Source: Pseudomonas chlororaphis
Lineage (GTDB): Bacteria; Pseudomonadota; Gammaproteobacteria; Pseudomonadales; Pseudomonadaceae
Direction of reading: 5' to 3'
Assembly: GCF_001921865.1 (NCBI RefSeq)
Contig: NZ_MSCT01000008.1
Location: 434,001 to 498,000 of the forward strand
DNA length: 64,000 nucleotides
The position numbers and the translations under genes are program-made. The notes beneath the pieces are model-generated. The model ran no database searches, was not told the DNA's origin, and saw nothing but the letters and a program-made list of their open reading frames with translations. Position 1 is the first letter of the stretch, and the number at the start of each line of letters is the position of its first letter. This document shows, one piece after another, positions 50,436 through 59,152 of the stretch.

Positions 50436-51119
50436 ATGCGCTGGAGCAATCGTCTCGCTCAGTTCATGTGTGCCAGTGTGCTGCTGGTGCCTGTTGTAGC
50501 CCACGCTGCGGAAGACGATCCGTGGGAAAGCTTCAACCGCCCGATCTTCACCTTCAACGACACCATCGACACTTATGCGTTGAAACCCCTGGCTCAAGGT
50601 TACCAGGCGATAACCCCGCAGTTTCTCGAAGACGGCATTCACAACTTCTTCCGTAACATCGGCGACGTCGGCAACCTGGCCAACGATATCCTGCAAGCCA
50701 AACCGCATGCCGCGGCCGTCGACACGGCTCGGTTGTTGATGAACACCACTATCGGCTTGGCGGGTTTCTTCGATGTGAGCACCAAGATGGGCTTGCAGCG
50801 TAACGATGAAGACTTCGGCCAGACCCTCGGCTACTGGGGTGTTGGTAGCGGTCCTTATGTGATGTTGCCGTTGCTGGGGCCAAGTACCTTGCGCGATGCG
50901 CCGTCCAAGTATGTGGACAGCTTCACCGAACCCTACCGTTATGTGAACGACGTGCCGGTGCGTAACAGCGCGTTTGCCCTGGATATCATCGACACTCGCG
51001 CGAGCCTGCTGTCGAGCGAGAAGTTGATCACTGGCGACAAGTACACCTTCATTCGCAATGCGTACCTGCAGAATCGCGAATTCAAGGTCAAGGACGGCAA
51101 GGTCGAAGACGATTTTTAA
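50436..51119 (+). CDS. mlaA: MlaA/VacJ family outer-membrane lipid-asymmetry protein
   Basis: Removes misplaced phospholipids from the outer leaflet of the outer membrane and hands them to MlaC. The 227-residue protein has DPWESFNRPIFTFNDTID, the family signature, and TLRDAPSKYVDSF. AAGGAG precedes the ATG. The signal peptide ends VVAHA-AEDD and has no lipobox Cys at the cleavage site, so it looks like a signal-peptidase I product rather than a lipoprotein. Followed by a terminator. Confidence 0.9.
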   Translation: MRWSNRLAQFMCASVLLVPVVAHAAEDDPWESFNRPIFTFNDTIDTYALKPLAQGYQAITPQFLEDGIHNFFRNIGDVGNLANDILQAKPHAAAVDTARLLMNTTIGLAGFFDVSTKMGLQRNDEDFGQTLGYWGVGSGPYVMLPLLGPSTLRDAPSKYVDSFTEPYRYVNDVPVRNSAFALDIIDTRASLLSSEKLITGDKYTFIRNAYLQNREFKVKDGKVEDDF

Positions 51120-51136
51120 ACCTTGAACCTGTCATG

Positions 51137-51166
51137 AAAAAGGCGGCCCTGGGGCCGCCTTTTTTT
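51137..51166. terminator. Terminator mlaA / PilZ gene
   Basis: Arms AAGGCGGCCC / GGGCCGCCTT with a two-base loop, flanked by A and T runs; usable by both converging genes. Confidence 0.92.
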
Positions 51167-51179
51167 GTCGCTATCAGGC

Positions 51180-51479
51180 TCAGTTCATCTGCAAGATTGT
51201 AAGGCCAAGTTTCTGGCCGTCGCCTTCCAGTTCGGTGACCCAGACCACTTCGGTGTCCGCTTCCAGCCCCCTGAGGGCGGCGTGCTCGGAATCGATACGC
51301 ACGCTGAGCCGGTCGCCGACCTTGAACGATCGCGTGGCCCGAACCTGCATGCCACTGCTGGAAAGGTCGATGCAGATGGCTGGAATCACCTGTCCCTGAT
51401 GGATCAGAGTGACCTCGGCATCCACCCGCATACGGATGTAATCGCGCTTTTCACTGTAGTCCCGATCGTTTGGGTTCAT
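51180..51479 (-). CDS. Single-domain PilZ c-di-GMP receptor
   Basis: A 99-residue PilZ protein with both c-di-GMP-binding motifs: RDYIRMR (RxxxR) at the N-terminus and DLSSSGMQV (D/N-x-S-x-x-G). This is the full set, unlike the PilZ protein at 41.5 kb. Target unknown; next to rssBC. Similar to the small PilZ proteins of P. aeruginosa. Confidence 0.9.
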   Translation of the reverse strand: MNPNDRDYSEKRDYIRMRVDAEVTLIHQGQVIPAICIDLSSSGMQVRATRSFKVGDRLSVRIDSEHAALRGLEADTEVVWVTELEGDGQKLGLTILQMN

Positions 51480-51754
51480 CGGTTCGATCCTGCGTTTAGG
51501 TTGCGGATTTGTCTGTTCTTATAACTCCCGGTGATTTGAGGTGTAAAGACGTCCAGCGACCATCGGCATGAGCTTGAAACGCCCCGCGGATGGGAGTACC
51601 GTCTGCGCCTTAGAAGGGCACCTCTGATGGTCGAGCGTGCAGGGCTCCGGGCCCTGGCTCCGTTTCCAGAGTGGCTAGAAAGCGAATCCAGTAGTGTGTT
51701 CCAGGCCCGCGCCCGGGCACCTACGCCAACCTAATTCTGGCGCCGTTTGCCCAC

Positions 51755-52936
51755 ATGCCAAAAACCAGTGCCACGCTGCTGATAATCGATGACGACGAAG
51801 TAGTGCGCGCGAGCCTCGCGGCCTATTTGGAAGACAGTGGCTTCAGCGTCCTGCAGGCCAGTAACGGTCAGCAGGGACTTCAGGTGTTCGAGCAGGAAAA
51901 GCCCGACTTGGTGATCTGCGATCTGCGCATGCCGCAGATGGGTGGCCTCGAGCTTATCCGCCAGGTTACCGACATCGAGCCGCAAATCCCGGTCATCGTG
52001 GTATCTGGCGCCGGTGTGATGAACGACGCGGTCGAGGCCTTGCGCCTGGGCGCGGCAGATTACCTGATCAAGCCTCTGGAAGACCTGGCGGTACTGGAAC
52101 ACTCGGTACGCCGGGCCCTGGATCGCGCGCGGTTGTTACTGGAAAACCAGCGCTACCGGGAAAAGCTGGAAGCCGCCAACCGCGAGCTCGAAGCCAGCCT
52201 GAGCCTGCTGCAGGAAGACCAGAATGCCGGGCGCCAGGTGCAGATGAACATGCTGCCGGTAAGCCCGTGGACCATCGACGAGTTCAAGTTCGCGCACCAG
52301 ATCATTCCGTCGTTGTACCTGTCAGGCGATTTCGTCGACTACTTCCGCGTCGACGAGCGTCGCGTCGCCTTCTACCTGGCGGATGTTTCCGGGCATGGTG
52401 CGTCGTCAGCCTTCGTCACCGTGCTGCTCAAGTTCATGACCACGCGCTTGCTGTTCGAGTCCAAGCGCAACGGCACCTTGCCGGAATTCAAGCCTTCGGA
52501 AGTCCTTGGCCATATCAACCGTGGCCTGATCAGCTGTAAGCTGGGCAAACACGTGACAATGGTCGGTGGCGTCATCGACGAGGAGACGGGCTTGTTGACC
52601 TATAGCATTGGCGGGCACCTGCCATTGCCTGTGTTGTACACGCCGGACAGTGTGCGTTACCTGGAAGGGCGGGGTCTGCCAGTGGGCTTGTTCAATGAAG
52701 CCACCTACGAAGACCATATTCTGGAGCTGCCTCCGAGCTTCAGCTTGACGCTGATGTCGGACGGTATCCTGGACCTTTTGCCGGAACCCACACTCAAAGA
52801 AAAAGAAGCCGCCTTGCCCGAACGGGTAAGAACGGCAGGCGGCAGCCTGGATGGTCTGCGGCAGGTTTTTGGATTGGCCACGCTAGGGGAGATGCCGGAT
52901 GATATCGCCCTGTTGGTGTTGAGCAGGAATCTTTAA
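51755..52936 (+). CDS. rssB: Response regulator with PP2C (SpoIIE) phosphatase domain, RssB
   Basis: A 393-residue regulator: receiver (1-125) with acidic pocket IDDDE, phospho-acceptor Asp56 in LVICDLRMPQMGG and Lys106; a coiled-coil linker (about 128-170); and a PP2C-type phosphatase (about 190-390) with YLADVSGHGASS and LMSDGILDL metal motifs. In P. aeruginosa the equivalent acts on the STAS antagonist encoded next. The stop and the rssC start share a base (TAATG). No clear ribosome-binding site before the ATG. Confidence 0.9.
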   Translation: MPKTSATLLIIDDDEVVRASLAAYLEDSGFSVLQASNGQQGLQVFEQEKPDLVICDLRMPQMGGLELIRQVTDIEPQIPVIVVSGAGVMNDAVEALRLGAADYLIKPLEDLAVLEHSVRRALDRARLLLENQRYREKLEAANRELEASLSLLQEDQNAGRQVQMNMLPVSPWTIDEFKFAHQIIPSLYLSGDFVDYFRVDERRVAFYLADVSGHGASSAFVTVLLKFMTTRLLFESKRNGTLPEFKPSEVLGHINRGLISCKLGKHVTMVGGVIDEETGLLTYSIGGHLPLPVLYTPDSVRYLEGRGLPVGLFNEATYEDHILELPPSFSLTLMSDGILDLLPEPTLKEKEAALPERVRTAGGSLDGLRQVFGLATLGEMPDDIALLVLSRNL

Positions 52937-53418
52937 TGAGTACCGGTAGAATCCAGTTCGCCGAGCAGGACGGCACCTTTGTCCTGAAGTTTGTCGGTGA
53001 AGTGCGCCTGACCCTGTGTTCGGCGCTGGATGCGACTATTGAGCGGATCTTTACGGCGCTGAACTTCTCGGCGATCGTGATCGACCTGACCGAAACCCGC
53101 AGCATCGACAGCACCACCCTGGGTCTGCTGGCCAAGCTGTCGATCCTGTCGCGGCAGAAGGTCGGCCTGTTGCCGACGGTCGTCACCACCCACGAAGACA
53201 TCACGCGGCTGCTGCAGTCCATGGGCTTCGATCAGGTGTTCAACATTGTTGACCGGCCGATCCCATGCCCGGAATGCCTGACCGACTTGCCGTCTCAGGA
53301 CCAGTCGGAAGAAGTGGTGCGGCTCAAGGTGCTGGAGGCGCACAAGATCCTCATGGGCTTGAATGATTCCAACCGCGAGGCGTTCCATGATCTGGTGAAC
53401 GCCCTGGAGCGTCACTGA
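52936..53418 (+). CDS. rssC: STAS-domain anti-sigma factor antagonist RssC
   Basis: A 160-residue protein with an N-terminal STAS domain (1-110) and the phosphorylatable Ser59 in the D-S of SIDSTTLGLL. It is the expected substrate of the RssB phosphatase domain. A C-terminal tail contains CPECLTDL. Translationally coupled to rssB. The anti-sigma partner is not in the window. Confidence 0.88.
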   Translation: MSTGRIQFAEQDGTFVLKFVGEVRLTLCSALDATIERIFTALNFSAIVIDLTETRSIDSTTLGLLAKLSILSRQKVGLLPTVVTTHEDITRLLQSMGFDQVFNIVDRPIPCPECLTDLPSQDQSEEVVRLKVLEAHKILMGLNDSNREAFHDLVNALERH

Positions 53419-53440
53419 TCCGATAAGGCAGCAGCGCACA

Positions 53441-53474
53441 AAAAAGGGCGGACCCGCGAGGGTCCGCCCTTTTT
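53441..53474. terminator. Bidirectional terminator rssC / tal
   Basis: Arms AGGGCGGACCC / GGGTCCGCCCT with a four-base loop, an A run and a T run. Confidence 0.92.
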
Positions 53475-53490
53475 GCGTTGGCGCGGTCGA

Positions 53491-54417
53491 TCAGAGCTTG
53501 GCAGTCAGCAGCGCCTCGAGTTTTTCCTGGTCGCGGGCGAACTGACGGATACCTTCGGCCAGTTTCTCGGTGGCCATGGCGTCCTCGTTGGAGGCCCAGC
53601 GGAACTGCGTTTCGTTCAGGCTTTGGCGAGCTTCGCCAGCGTGGCCTGGCGCCAGTTTGCGCTCCAGCTTGCCGGTGTCGGCAGCCAGTTTTTCGATCAG
53701 GTCCGGGCTGATGGTCAGGCGGTCGCAGCCGGCCAGTTGCTCGATCTGGTTCAGGTTGCGGAAGCTGGCGCCCATAACGACCGTCTTGTAGTCGTTGGCC
53801 TTGTAGTAGTTGTAGATGCGGGTTACCGATTGCACGCCCGGATCGTCGGCGCCGGTGTAGTCGGTGCCATTGGCTTTCTTGTACCAGTCGTAGATCCGGC
53901 CCACGAACGGCGAGATCAGGAACACGCCGGCCTCGGCGCAGGCGATTGCCTGGGCGAAGGAGAACAGCAGGGTCAGGTTGGTCTGGATGCCTTCGCGTTC
54001 CAGCTGCTCGGCGGCGCGGATGCCTTCCCAGGTAGAGGCAATCTTGATCAGCACGCGCTCGCGGCCGATGCCGGCCTTGTCGTACAGCTCGATCAGGCGA
54101 TGGGCGCGCTTGAGCATGGCGTCGGTGTCGAACGACAGGCGGGCGTCCACTTCGGTGGAGATGCGCCCCGGGATCACTTTCAGGATTTCCTTGCCCACCG
54201 CGACGCCAAACCGGTCGCTGGCCAGGCCGATATCGCCCTTGACGTCGCTGACGCTGGCGTTCAGCAGTTCGGCGTAACCGGGAATGGCCGCGGCCTTGAG
54301 CAGCAGGGAAGGGTTGGTCGTAGCGTCTACCGGCTTGACCCGGGCGATAGCGTCGAAGTCGCCGGTGTCGGCAACCACGGTGGTGAATTGCTTGAGTTGT
54401 TCCAGCTTGGAAGTCAT
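53491..54417 (-). CDS. tal: Transaldolase
   Basis: Pentose-phosphate enzyme that transfers dihydroxyacetone units between sedoheptulose-7-phosphate and glyceraldehyde-3-phosphate. The 308-residue protein begins [20 protein letters not shown] and has the Schiff-base Lys (about 125) in [10 protein letters not shown]. Start at 54417; an earlier in-frame start adds 35 residues unlike any transaldolase. Confidence 0.96.
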   Translation of the reverse strand: MTSKLEQLKQFTTVVADTGDFDAIARVKPVDATTNPSLLLKAAAIPGYAELLNASVSDVKGDIGLASDRFGVAVGKEILKVIPGRISTEVDARLSFDTDAMLKRAHRLIELYDKAGIGRERVLIKIASTWEGIRAAEQLEREGIQTNLTLLFSFAQAIACAEAGVFLISPFVGRIYDWYKKANGTDYTGADDPGVQSVTRIYNYYKANDYKTVVMGASFRNLNQIEQLAGCDRLTISPDLIEKLAADTGKLERKLAPGHAGEARQSLNETQFRWASNEDAMATEKLAEGIRQFARDQEKLEALLTAKL

Positions 54418-54605
54418 GGGAGTGCTCTGTCCTGTGGGTCTGTTGACATTACCCGAGCGCAGACAGCCGCTCAAGGGCGCGAATACGTAAGCGGATGCCG
54501 AAACGGGCCCCAAGGGTAACAACCTGAAAACAGGCGTTTGAATGCTGGGGCGCTATCCGTTTACTACGATGCCAAAAGATCCGTCAGGTTCAACCCGCGC
54601 GACCG

Positions 54606-55625
54606 CTAGCGGCCTTCGAGCAACTGCCCTGCCTGATCCAGCAGCGCCAGCGGATCCTTGGCCTTGTGGATGTCCACCGAGAGCAGTTGGCGGAACTTGC
54701 GTGCCCCCGGAAAACCGGTGCCCAGCCCCAATATGTGGCGAGTGATATGGTGCATGGCACCGCCTGTGGCCAGGTGCTGGGCAATGTAAGGTCGCAACTG
54801 CGCCAGCGCTTCGGCCCGGGAGATCACCGGCGCCGCGCTGCCGAACAGTTGTTGGTCCACCTCGGCCAGCAGATAGGGGTTGTGATAGGCCTCTCGGCCC
54901 AGCATCACGCCGTCGAAGGCCTGCAAATGCTCGTGGCAGGCCTCCAGGGTCTTGATGCCGCCGTTGAGGATGATCTCCAGCTCCGGGAAATCCGCCTTCA
55001 GTCGCGCCGCCACGTCATAACGCAACGGAGGAATGTCGCGGTTTTCCTTCGGCGACAACCCCTCGAGAATCGCGATCCGCGCATGCACGGTAAAGCTGGT
55101 GCAGCCGGCGTCGCGCACCTGGCCGACGAAGTCGCACAGCTCTTCATAGCTGTCGCGGCCATTGATGCCGATCCGATGCTTGACCGTCACTGGAATGCTC
55201 ACCGCATCGCGCATCGCCTTCACGCAATTGGCCACCAGCCCCGGATGCCCCATCAGGCAGGCGCCGATCATATTGTTCTGCACCCGATCGCTCGGGCAGC
55301 CAACGTTGAGGTTCACCTCGTCGTAACCATGCTCCTGGGCCATCCGCGCGCACGCCGCCAGATCCGCCGGCGTACTACCGCCCAGTTGCAGCGCCAAGGG
55401 ATGCTCGGCTTCGTCGTGACGCAGGAAACGCTCGTGATCGCCATTGAGCAGCGCGCCGGTGGTGACCATCTCGGTGTAGAGCAGGGCGTGCCTGGACAGC
55501 AGGCGCAGGAAGAAGCGGCAGTGGCGGTCCGTCCAATCCATCATCGGCGCCACGGAGAAGCGGCGAGACGGCTCGGAGCGGGAGTGGCTAGTGTTTACGG
55601 GCGCTTCAGGTTTTTCGAAGTTCAT
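54606..55625 (-). CDS. dusA: tRNA-dihydrouridine(20/20a) synthase DusA
   Basis: FMN-dependent reductase that makes dihydrouridine at positions 20/20a of tRNA. The 339-residue protein has FSVAPMMDWTDRHCRF, the catalytic Cys in NLNVGCPSDRVQ and VKHRIGI. The first 25 residues are low-complexity compared with the rest. The 5' end of dusA is a known attachment site, and the integrase gene starts about 100 bp beyond the start codon. The gene looks intact, consistent with an attachment site that rebuilds its 5' end. Confidence 0.95.
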   Translation of the reverse strand: MNFEKPEAPVNTSHSRSEPSRRFSVAPMMDWTDRHCRFFLRLLSRHALLYTEMVTTGALLNGDHERFLRHDEAEHPLALQLGGSTPADLAACARMAQEHGYDEVNLNVGCPSDRVQNNMIGACLMGHPGLVANCVKAMRDAVSIPVTVKHRIGINGRDSYEELCDFVGQVRDAGCTSFTVHARIAILEGLSPKENRDIPPLRYDVAARLKADFPELEIILNGGIKTLEACHEHLQAFDGVMLGREAYHNPYLLAEVDQQLFGSAAPVISRAEALAQLRPYIAQHLATGGAMHHITRHILGLGTGFPGARKFRQLLSVDIHKAKDPLALLDQAGQLLEGR

Positions 55626-55683
55626 TGGTACTGATCTTTTATACAGCGGATTTTACCCATTTTTCCTTGTTTTTCGAGGGCGG

Positions 55684-55721
55684 TTGCTACAATGTAGCAA
55701 GCGAATTCGGCAATGTAGCAA
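55684..55721. promoter_or_regulatory. Repeats overlapping the integrase start region
   Basis: A perfect inverted repeat TTGCTAC-AAT-GTAGCAA (55684-55700) and a direct copy of its right part (CAATGTAGCAA at 55690-55700 and 55711-55721), 21 bp apart and ending 6 bp before the integrase ATG. Suits arm-type sites for integrase/excisionase or an integrase operator. Confidence 0.7.
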
Positions 55722-55727
55722 CTGGAA

Positions 55728-56822
55728 ATGGGCACGATCACATCACGCAAGCGCAAGGACAACTCGACGGCATACACGGCGCAGATACGGATCAATCGGG
55801 ACGGGCGGACAGTTTATCAGGAAAGCCAAACCTTCGACCGCAAGCAGGTCGCTCAGGCCTGGATCAAGCGCCGGGAGACAGAGTTGGCTGAGCCCGGCGC
55901 CATCGATCGCGCCAACCGCAAGGGTGTGACGGTCAGGAAGATGATTGAGCAGTACCTGGACGAGTACGCGAAGATTCGGCCGCTGGGCAAAACCAAGAAC
56001 GCGACGCTGAACGCAATCAAGGATACCTGGCTGGGCGATCTCGACGATTCGGCGCTCACCAGTCAGAAGCTGGTGGAGTTTGCTCAGTGGCGGATGGGCC
56101 AGGAAGGTGGTGGTGTGCAGGCACAGACGGTCGGTAACGACTTGTCGCACTTGGGAGCGGTGTTGTCCGTGGCGCGGCCAGCGTGGGGCTATGAGGTGGA
56201 CCCCCTGGCTATGCCTGACGCCCGTAAGGTATTGCGCAAGCTCGGCATGGTCAGCAAAAGCAAGGAGCGCAACCGCCGGCCAACGCTGGCAGAGCTGGAC
56301 AAGCTCATGGTGCATTTCTTCGAGATGCAGGCGCGCCGCAAAGCTCAAATTGATATGCCGAAGATGATTGCCTTTGCAATCTTCTCGACGCGCCGGCAGG
56401 AAGAAATTACGCGGATCCGCTGGGATGACCTCGATGAGTCTCGGCAGGCCGTCCTAGTGCGTGATATGAAGAACCCTGGGCAGAAGATTGGCAATGATGT
56501 GTGGTGTTATCTACCTGATGAGGCCTGGGCTATCCTGCACAGCATGCCCAAGGCAGAGAGGGAGATCTTTCCTTATAACGCAAAGTCGGTGTCAGCGTCT
56601 TTTACGCGGGCGTGCCCGATGCTTGGGATTGAAGACCTGCATTTCCATGATCTGCGACACGAAGGGGTGAGCCGGCTCTTTGAAATGGACTGGGACATTC
56701 CAAGGGTATCGAGTGTTTCTGGCCATCGCGACTGGAATTCATTGAGGCGTTACACTCACCTGCGCGGCCGAGGAAATGGTTACGCTGGTTGGAAATGGTT
56801 GAAGCAAATTTTGTGCGCCTAG
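55728..56822 (+). CDS. int: Tyrosine recombinase (phage integrase), dusA-type
   Basis: A 364-residue site-specific recombinase: N-terminal arm-binding domain (1-60), core-binding SAM-like domain (about 65-165) and catalytic domain with Arg222 (FSTRRQEE), His307 and Arg310 (HFHDLRHEG), His333 (SGHRDW) and Tyr342 (RRYTHL). It lies next to dusA, pointing away from it, as in the dusA-associated integrases. There is no good ribosome-binding site, and repeats cover the leader, so expression is likely restrained. Confidence 0.94.
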   Translation: MGTITSRKRKDNSTAYTAQIRINRDGRTVYQESQTFDRKQVAQAWIKRRETELAEPGAIDRANRKGVTVRKMIEQYLDEYAKIRPLGKTKNATLNAIKDTWLGDLDDSALTSQKLVEFAQWRMGQEGGGVQAQTVGNDLSHLGAVLSVARPAWGYEVDPLAMPDARKVLRKLGMVSKSKERNRRPTLAELDKLMVHFFEMQARRKAQIDMPKMIAFAIFSTRRQEEITRIRWDDLDESRQAVLVRDMKNPGQKIGNDVWCYLPDEAWAILHSMPKAEREIFPYNAKSVSASFTRACPMLGIEDLHFHDLRHEGVSRLFEMDWDIPRVSSVSGHRDWNSLRRYTHLRGRGNGYAGWKWLKQILCA

Positions 56823-56835
56823 GAGCGGCTGGTAT

Positions 56836-57699
56836 ATGCAGGATTGGCTGATTAAGTTATTCGGTGGAATGTCTACAAAAAAAAGTGCGGGAATTGCATT
56901 TTTTACGGTTTTATTGACGGTTTCATCATGGCGCGTTTTGGCTTTTCACTTAACAGAGCAGGGCCTTAAAGAAGAGCTGTTGCCTTATTTTATTTTGGCT
57001 TTTTGGTTTGCATTCTCTTTTCTGTTGGTCGAGTTTTTAATTTGGTTGTATGGCTGTGCTCAAAGTCGAATTAAAAAATCGAAGTCCGATGAGGTGATTA
57101 AACAGCAAGTTCTGGAGCGCTCGGCGAGAGTTAGGAGTGTACTTAAGGTTCTGCCTAGCAAGCAAATGGATGTCCTAAAAGCATTGCTTAAAGAAGATTT
57201 GATTTTGAACTCGCTGAGCAGCAATGTTTACACATTGTTTGATGAGGGTTTCATTTCGCCGATACACAGAACGGGAGCTGGAGAGAGTATTTATAGGATA
57301 GATGGAGTTGTACGGGATGAGTTGAGATTGTACCTCGAGCGTTGTTGGAGTGAAGCTTTTGAAAGTTTCGCTGATAGAATTTCTATCGCTCATCATGGCG
57401 CACTGGAATTATTTTTTTGCTCGTCGATTCCGTATGGAACCACTGAGAGCTCTTCGATGATGCCAAATGATGTTTACACTGCTTTGAGTGACCTCGTGCG
57501 GCTTGGGTACCTTCACTCTACTCGCCAAGTAAAGCGGCGCGGCTCCATCGATGATGAAGGATTCGAAGAATTTACGATTGATGAGAAGTTTAAAGAAGCT
57601 ATAGTTAACCGAGCGTTGTTCTCTGATATTTCCCGCACTAGCATCCGATTAAATTGGGCATTTGTGCTTGGGTCGGCTTCATCGGGTGGAGGTGCCTAA
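56836..57699 (+). CDS. Membrane protein resembling SieB superinfection exclusion proteins
   Basis: A 287-residue AT-rich gene product: two membrane helices (about 17-37 and 50-72), a basic stretch (KSRIKKSKS-like), then VLKVLPSKQMDVLKALLKEDL and a strand-rich IYRIDG segment. Two N-terminal helices followed by a helical L..LP..Q...L motif is the layout of SieB / super-infection exclusion protein B. The C-terminal half (about 170-287) is extra. The gene starts 13 bp after int with AGGAG inside the int stop region. Homology is recognised by pattern only. Confidence 0.55.
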   Translation: MQDWLIKLFGGMSTKKSAGIAFFTVLLTVSSWRVLAFHLTEQGLKEELLPYFILAFWFAFSFLLVEFLIWLYGCAQSRIKKSKSDEVIKQQVLERSARVRSVLKVLPSKQMDVLKALLKEDLILNSLSSNVYTLFDEGFISPIHRTGAGESIYRIDGVVRDELRLYLERCWSEAFESFADRISIAHHGALELFFCSSIPYGTTESSSMMPNDVYTALSDLVRLGYLHSTRQVKRRGSIDDEGFEEFTIDEKFKEAIVNRALFSDISRTSIRLNWAFVLGSASSGGGA

Positions 57700-57754
57700 G
57701 CGGTGGGAGCTGATCGAGGCTTAATTAGCCTCGACCGAGAAGAGCGCGAGCTTC

Positions 57755-58024
57755 TTATGCTGCTCTGCCCATGAGTTGATTTTGTTCTTTTAGGGCCTTT
57801 TCTCGCTGCCTGTCAATGTAGTCGGCTAGGTCTCTTATATGGATTCCAAGACCTGCTTTTTGGCTGTCGGCACCTAAGCGCACAACTGGCACATCAATTT
57901 CACCGTCCAGCCTTTTGCGTTTGAATTTCTCTACAGTGAGATTCATATAGTCCGCGCACACTCGATCAAGTGGAATAACAGCTTGGCCATCGTACTGCGC
58001 CATAAGTAGGAACAAGGTATTCAT
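57755..58024 (-). CDS. Pyocin activator PrtN-family protein (copy 1)
   Basis: An 89-residue protein starting MNTLFLLMAQYDGQAVIPLDRVCADY, strongly like PrtN, the activator of pyocin genes, with the HIRDLADYIDRQRE C-terminal segment. Start at 58024 with AGAGG nine bases upstream; it overlaps the stop of the preceding gene by 4 bases. Last gene of the leftward operon. It may activate phage late or neighbouring genes. Confidence 0.85.
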   Translation of the reverse strand: MNTLFLLMAQYDGQAVIPLDRVCADYMNLTVEKFKRKRLDGEIDVPVVRLGADSQKAGLGIHIRDLADYIDRQREKALKEQNQLMGRAA

Positions 58025-58695
58025 TGCTGTACCTCTTGTGTCGATGTGCTCAGTGCAATGGCTAGCGGCCGTACCCAAATCGATACGTTGCTGATGGCTT
58101 GCTGACCAACGAGTGCGGCGTGCTTCCACGCTCTACGCTCCCATGCGGCGAAGCCAGCCTGGTACGCGTAATGCTCACGGGCGAACGAGTCGGATGTCTT
58201 CGCATCTGGTGCGGCAATGTACGTTCCTCGCTGGGCGCAGTACTGCAGTCCCTCGGGGACTGGAAACTCTTTTTCGAACTTGATGCGCTCGTCGAATTGG
58301 ATCTCATCAATGGCTGCTTGTGATGGGCTTTCGGAGTTGCTGTCAGGGTGCATATACCCCACAACAGGCTGCGCGGGCGGGCGTTCCTGAGCGATCAGCG
58401 TTGCATCAGCACTGGCTGCCTCGCGCAGCTTTTCTTGGGGTATACGCGCCTCGGCAGTGGCGCTGATAGGGTCAATAATGCCTGCTGCTGCGCAGCAGAG
58501 ACTCTTTGTTTTCTGCGCGTCGATGCATACCTGTTTGCGGAGCAAAGCAGGGCGGGTGGCGTCGCAATCCTGAGCGCGCGCGTGCCCGCTTTCCTCCGAG
58601 GTCGAGAGCTGCGTCGATCCCTGTCCGACGGCGCGGGCATGTCCGGTGCATGGCGCAGGATCGAAGAGCAAGCCGGGGTGATGGGCCTGATTCAT
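58021..58695 (-). CDS. Phage-type protein of unknown function
   Basis: A 224-residue protein. The first half is a low-complexity stretch; the second half (about 125-224) contains FEKEFPVPEGLQYCAQRGTYI and AYQAGFAAWERRAWK, a Trp/Tyr-rich segment common in Pseudomonas phage early proteins. Overlaps both neighbours by 4 bases (ATGA). No function assigned. Confidence 0.7.
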   Translation of the reverse strand: MNQAHHPGLLFDPAPCTGHARAVGQGSTQLSTSEESGHARAQDCDATRPALLRKQVCIDAQKTKSLCCAAAGIIDPISATAEARIPQEKLREAASADATLIAQERPPAQPVVGYMHPDSNSESPSQAAIDEIQFDERIKFEKEFPVPEGLQYCAQRGTYIAAPDAKTSDSFAREHYAYQAGFAAWERRAWKHAALVGQQAISNVSIWVRPLAIALSTSTQEVQQ

Positions 58696-59099
58696 GCTGC
58701 GGCCTCCTGTTCGGTGGGTTTCAGGAGGTCGGCGAGGGCGAGGGCTTCGTTACGCAGGCGGTGTGCATCGCGCTCGAGCTTCTTGCCCGTCTTGAAGGCG
58801 CTCCAGGTCTCGGCGGCAATGCGCAGGCTTTCAGCGATCTGCAATAGGGTGTGGCGGTGCTGCTCCTGCAGTGAGGTTGCATCCTTCAGCCGCTTAGCGT
58901 GCGCGGCCAGGTGTCGGTGGTCGTTACGCAGGAATTCCAGGGACGCTTCCAGTCGCTGGATGGTCGACTCGTGCTCGAGGTCGCTGGCAATGCGGCCTCG
59001 GACGCGGCCCTCTTGGCGGCCAAACCAGTAGGCATAGGCAAACAGCCCGATAACGAACGCGCAGATGGCGGCGAGGGCGATGACCTGTTGGGTGGTCAT
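58692..59099 (-). CDS. Membrane-anchored coiled-coil phage protein
   Basis: A 135-residue protein with one N-terminal membrane helix (VIALAAICAFVIGLFAYAYWF, given as residues 6-26) and a long helical coiled-coil tail (about 40-135). Resembles spanin-like or accessory small membrane proteins in topology but sits in the early operon, so lysis is not implied. Overlaps the next gene by 4 bases. Confidence 0.65.
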   Translation of the reverse strand: MTTQQVIALAAICAFVIGLFAYAYWFGRQEGRVRGRIASDLEHESTIQRLEASLEFLRNDHRHLAAHAKRLKDATSLQEQHRHTLLQIAESLRIAAETWSAFKTGKKLERDAHRLRNEALALADLLKPTEQEAAA

Positions 59100-59152
59100 G
59101 GGTCTTACTCCTTGTGGTGTGCGGGCCGGTGGTGGCGGCCGTGCGTTGGGGG

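Noticed and set aside
58692..59099. Spanin or holin from its membrane helix and coiled coil
   Set aside because: It lies in the repressed early operon, not in a lysis cassette, and has no lipobox or paired gene.
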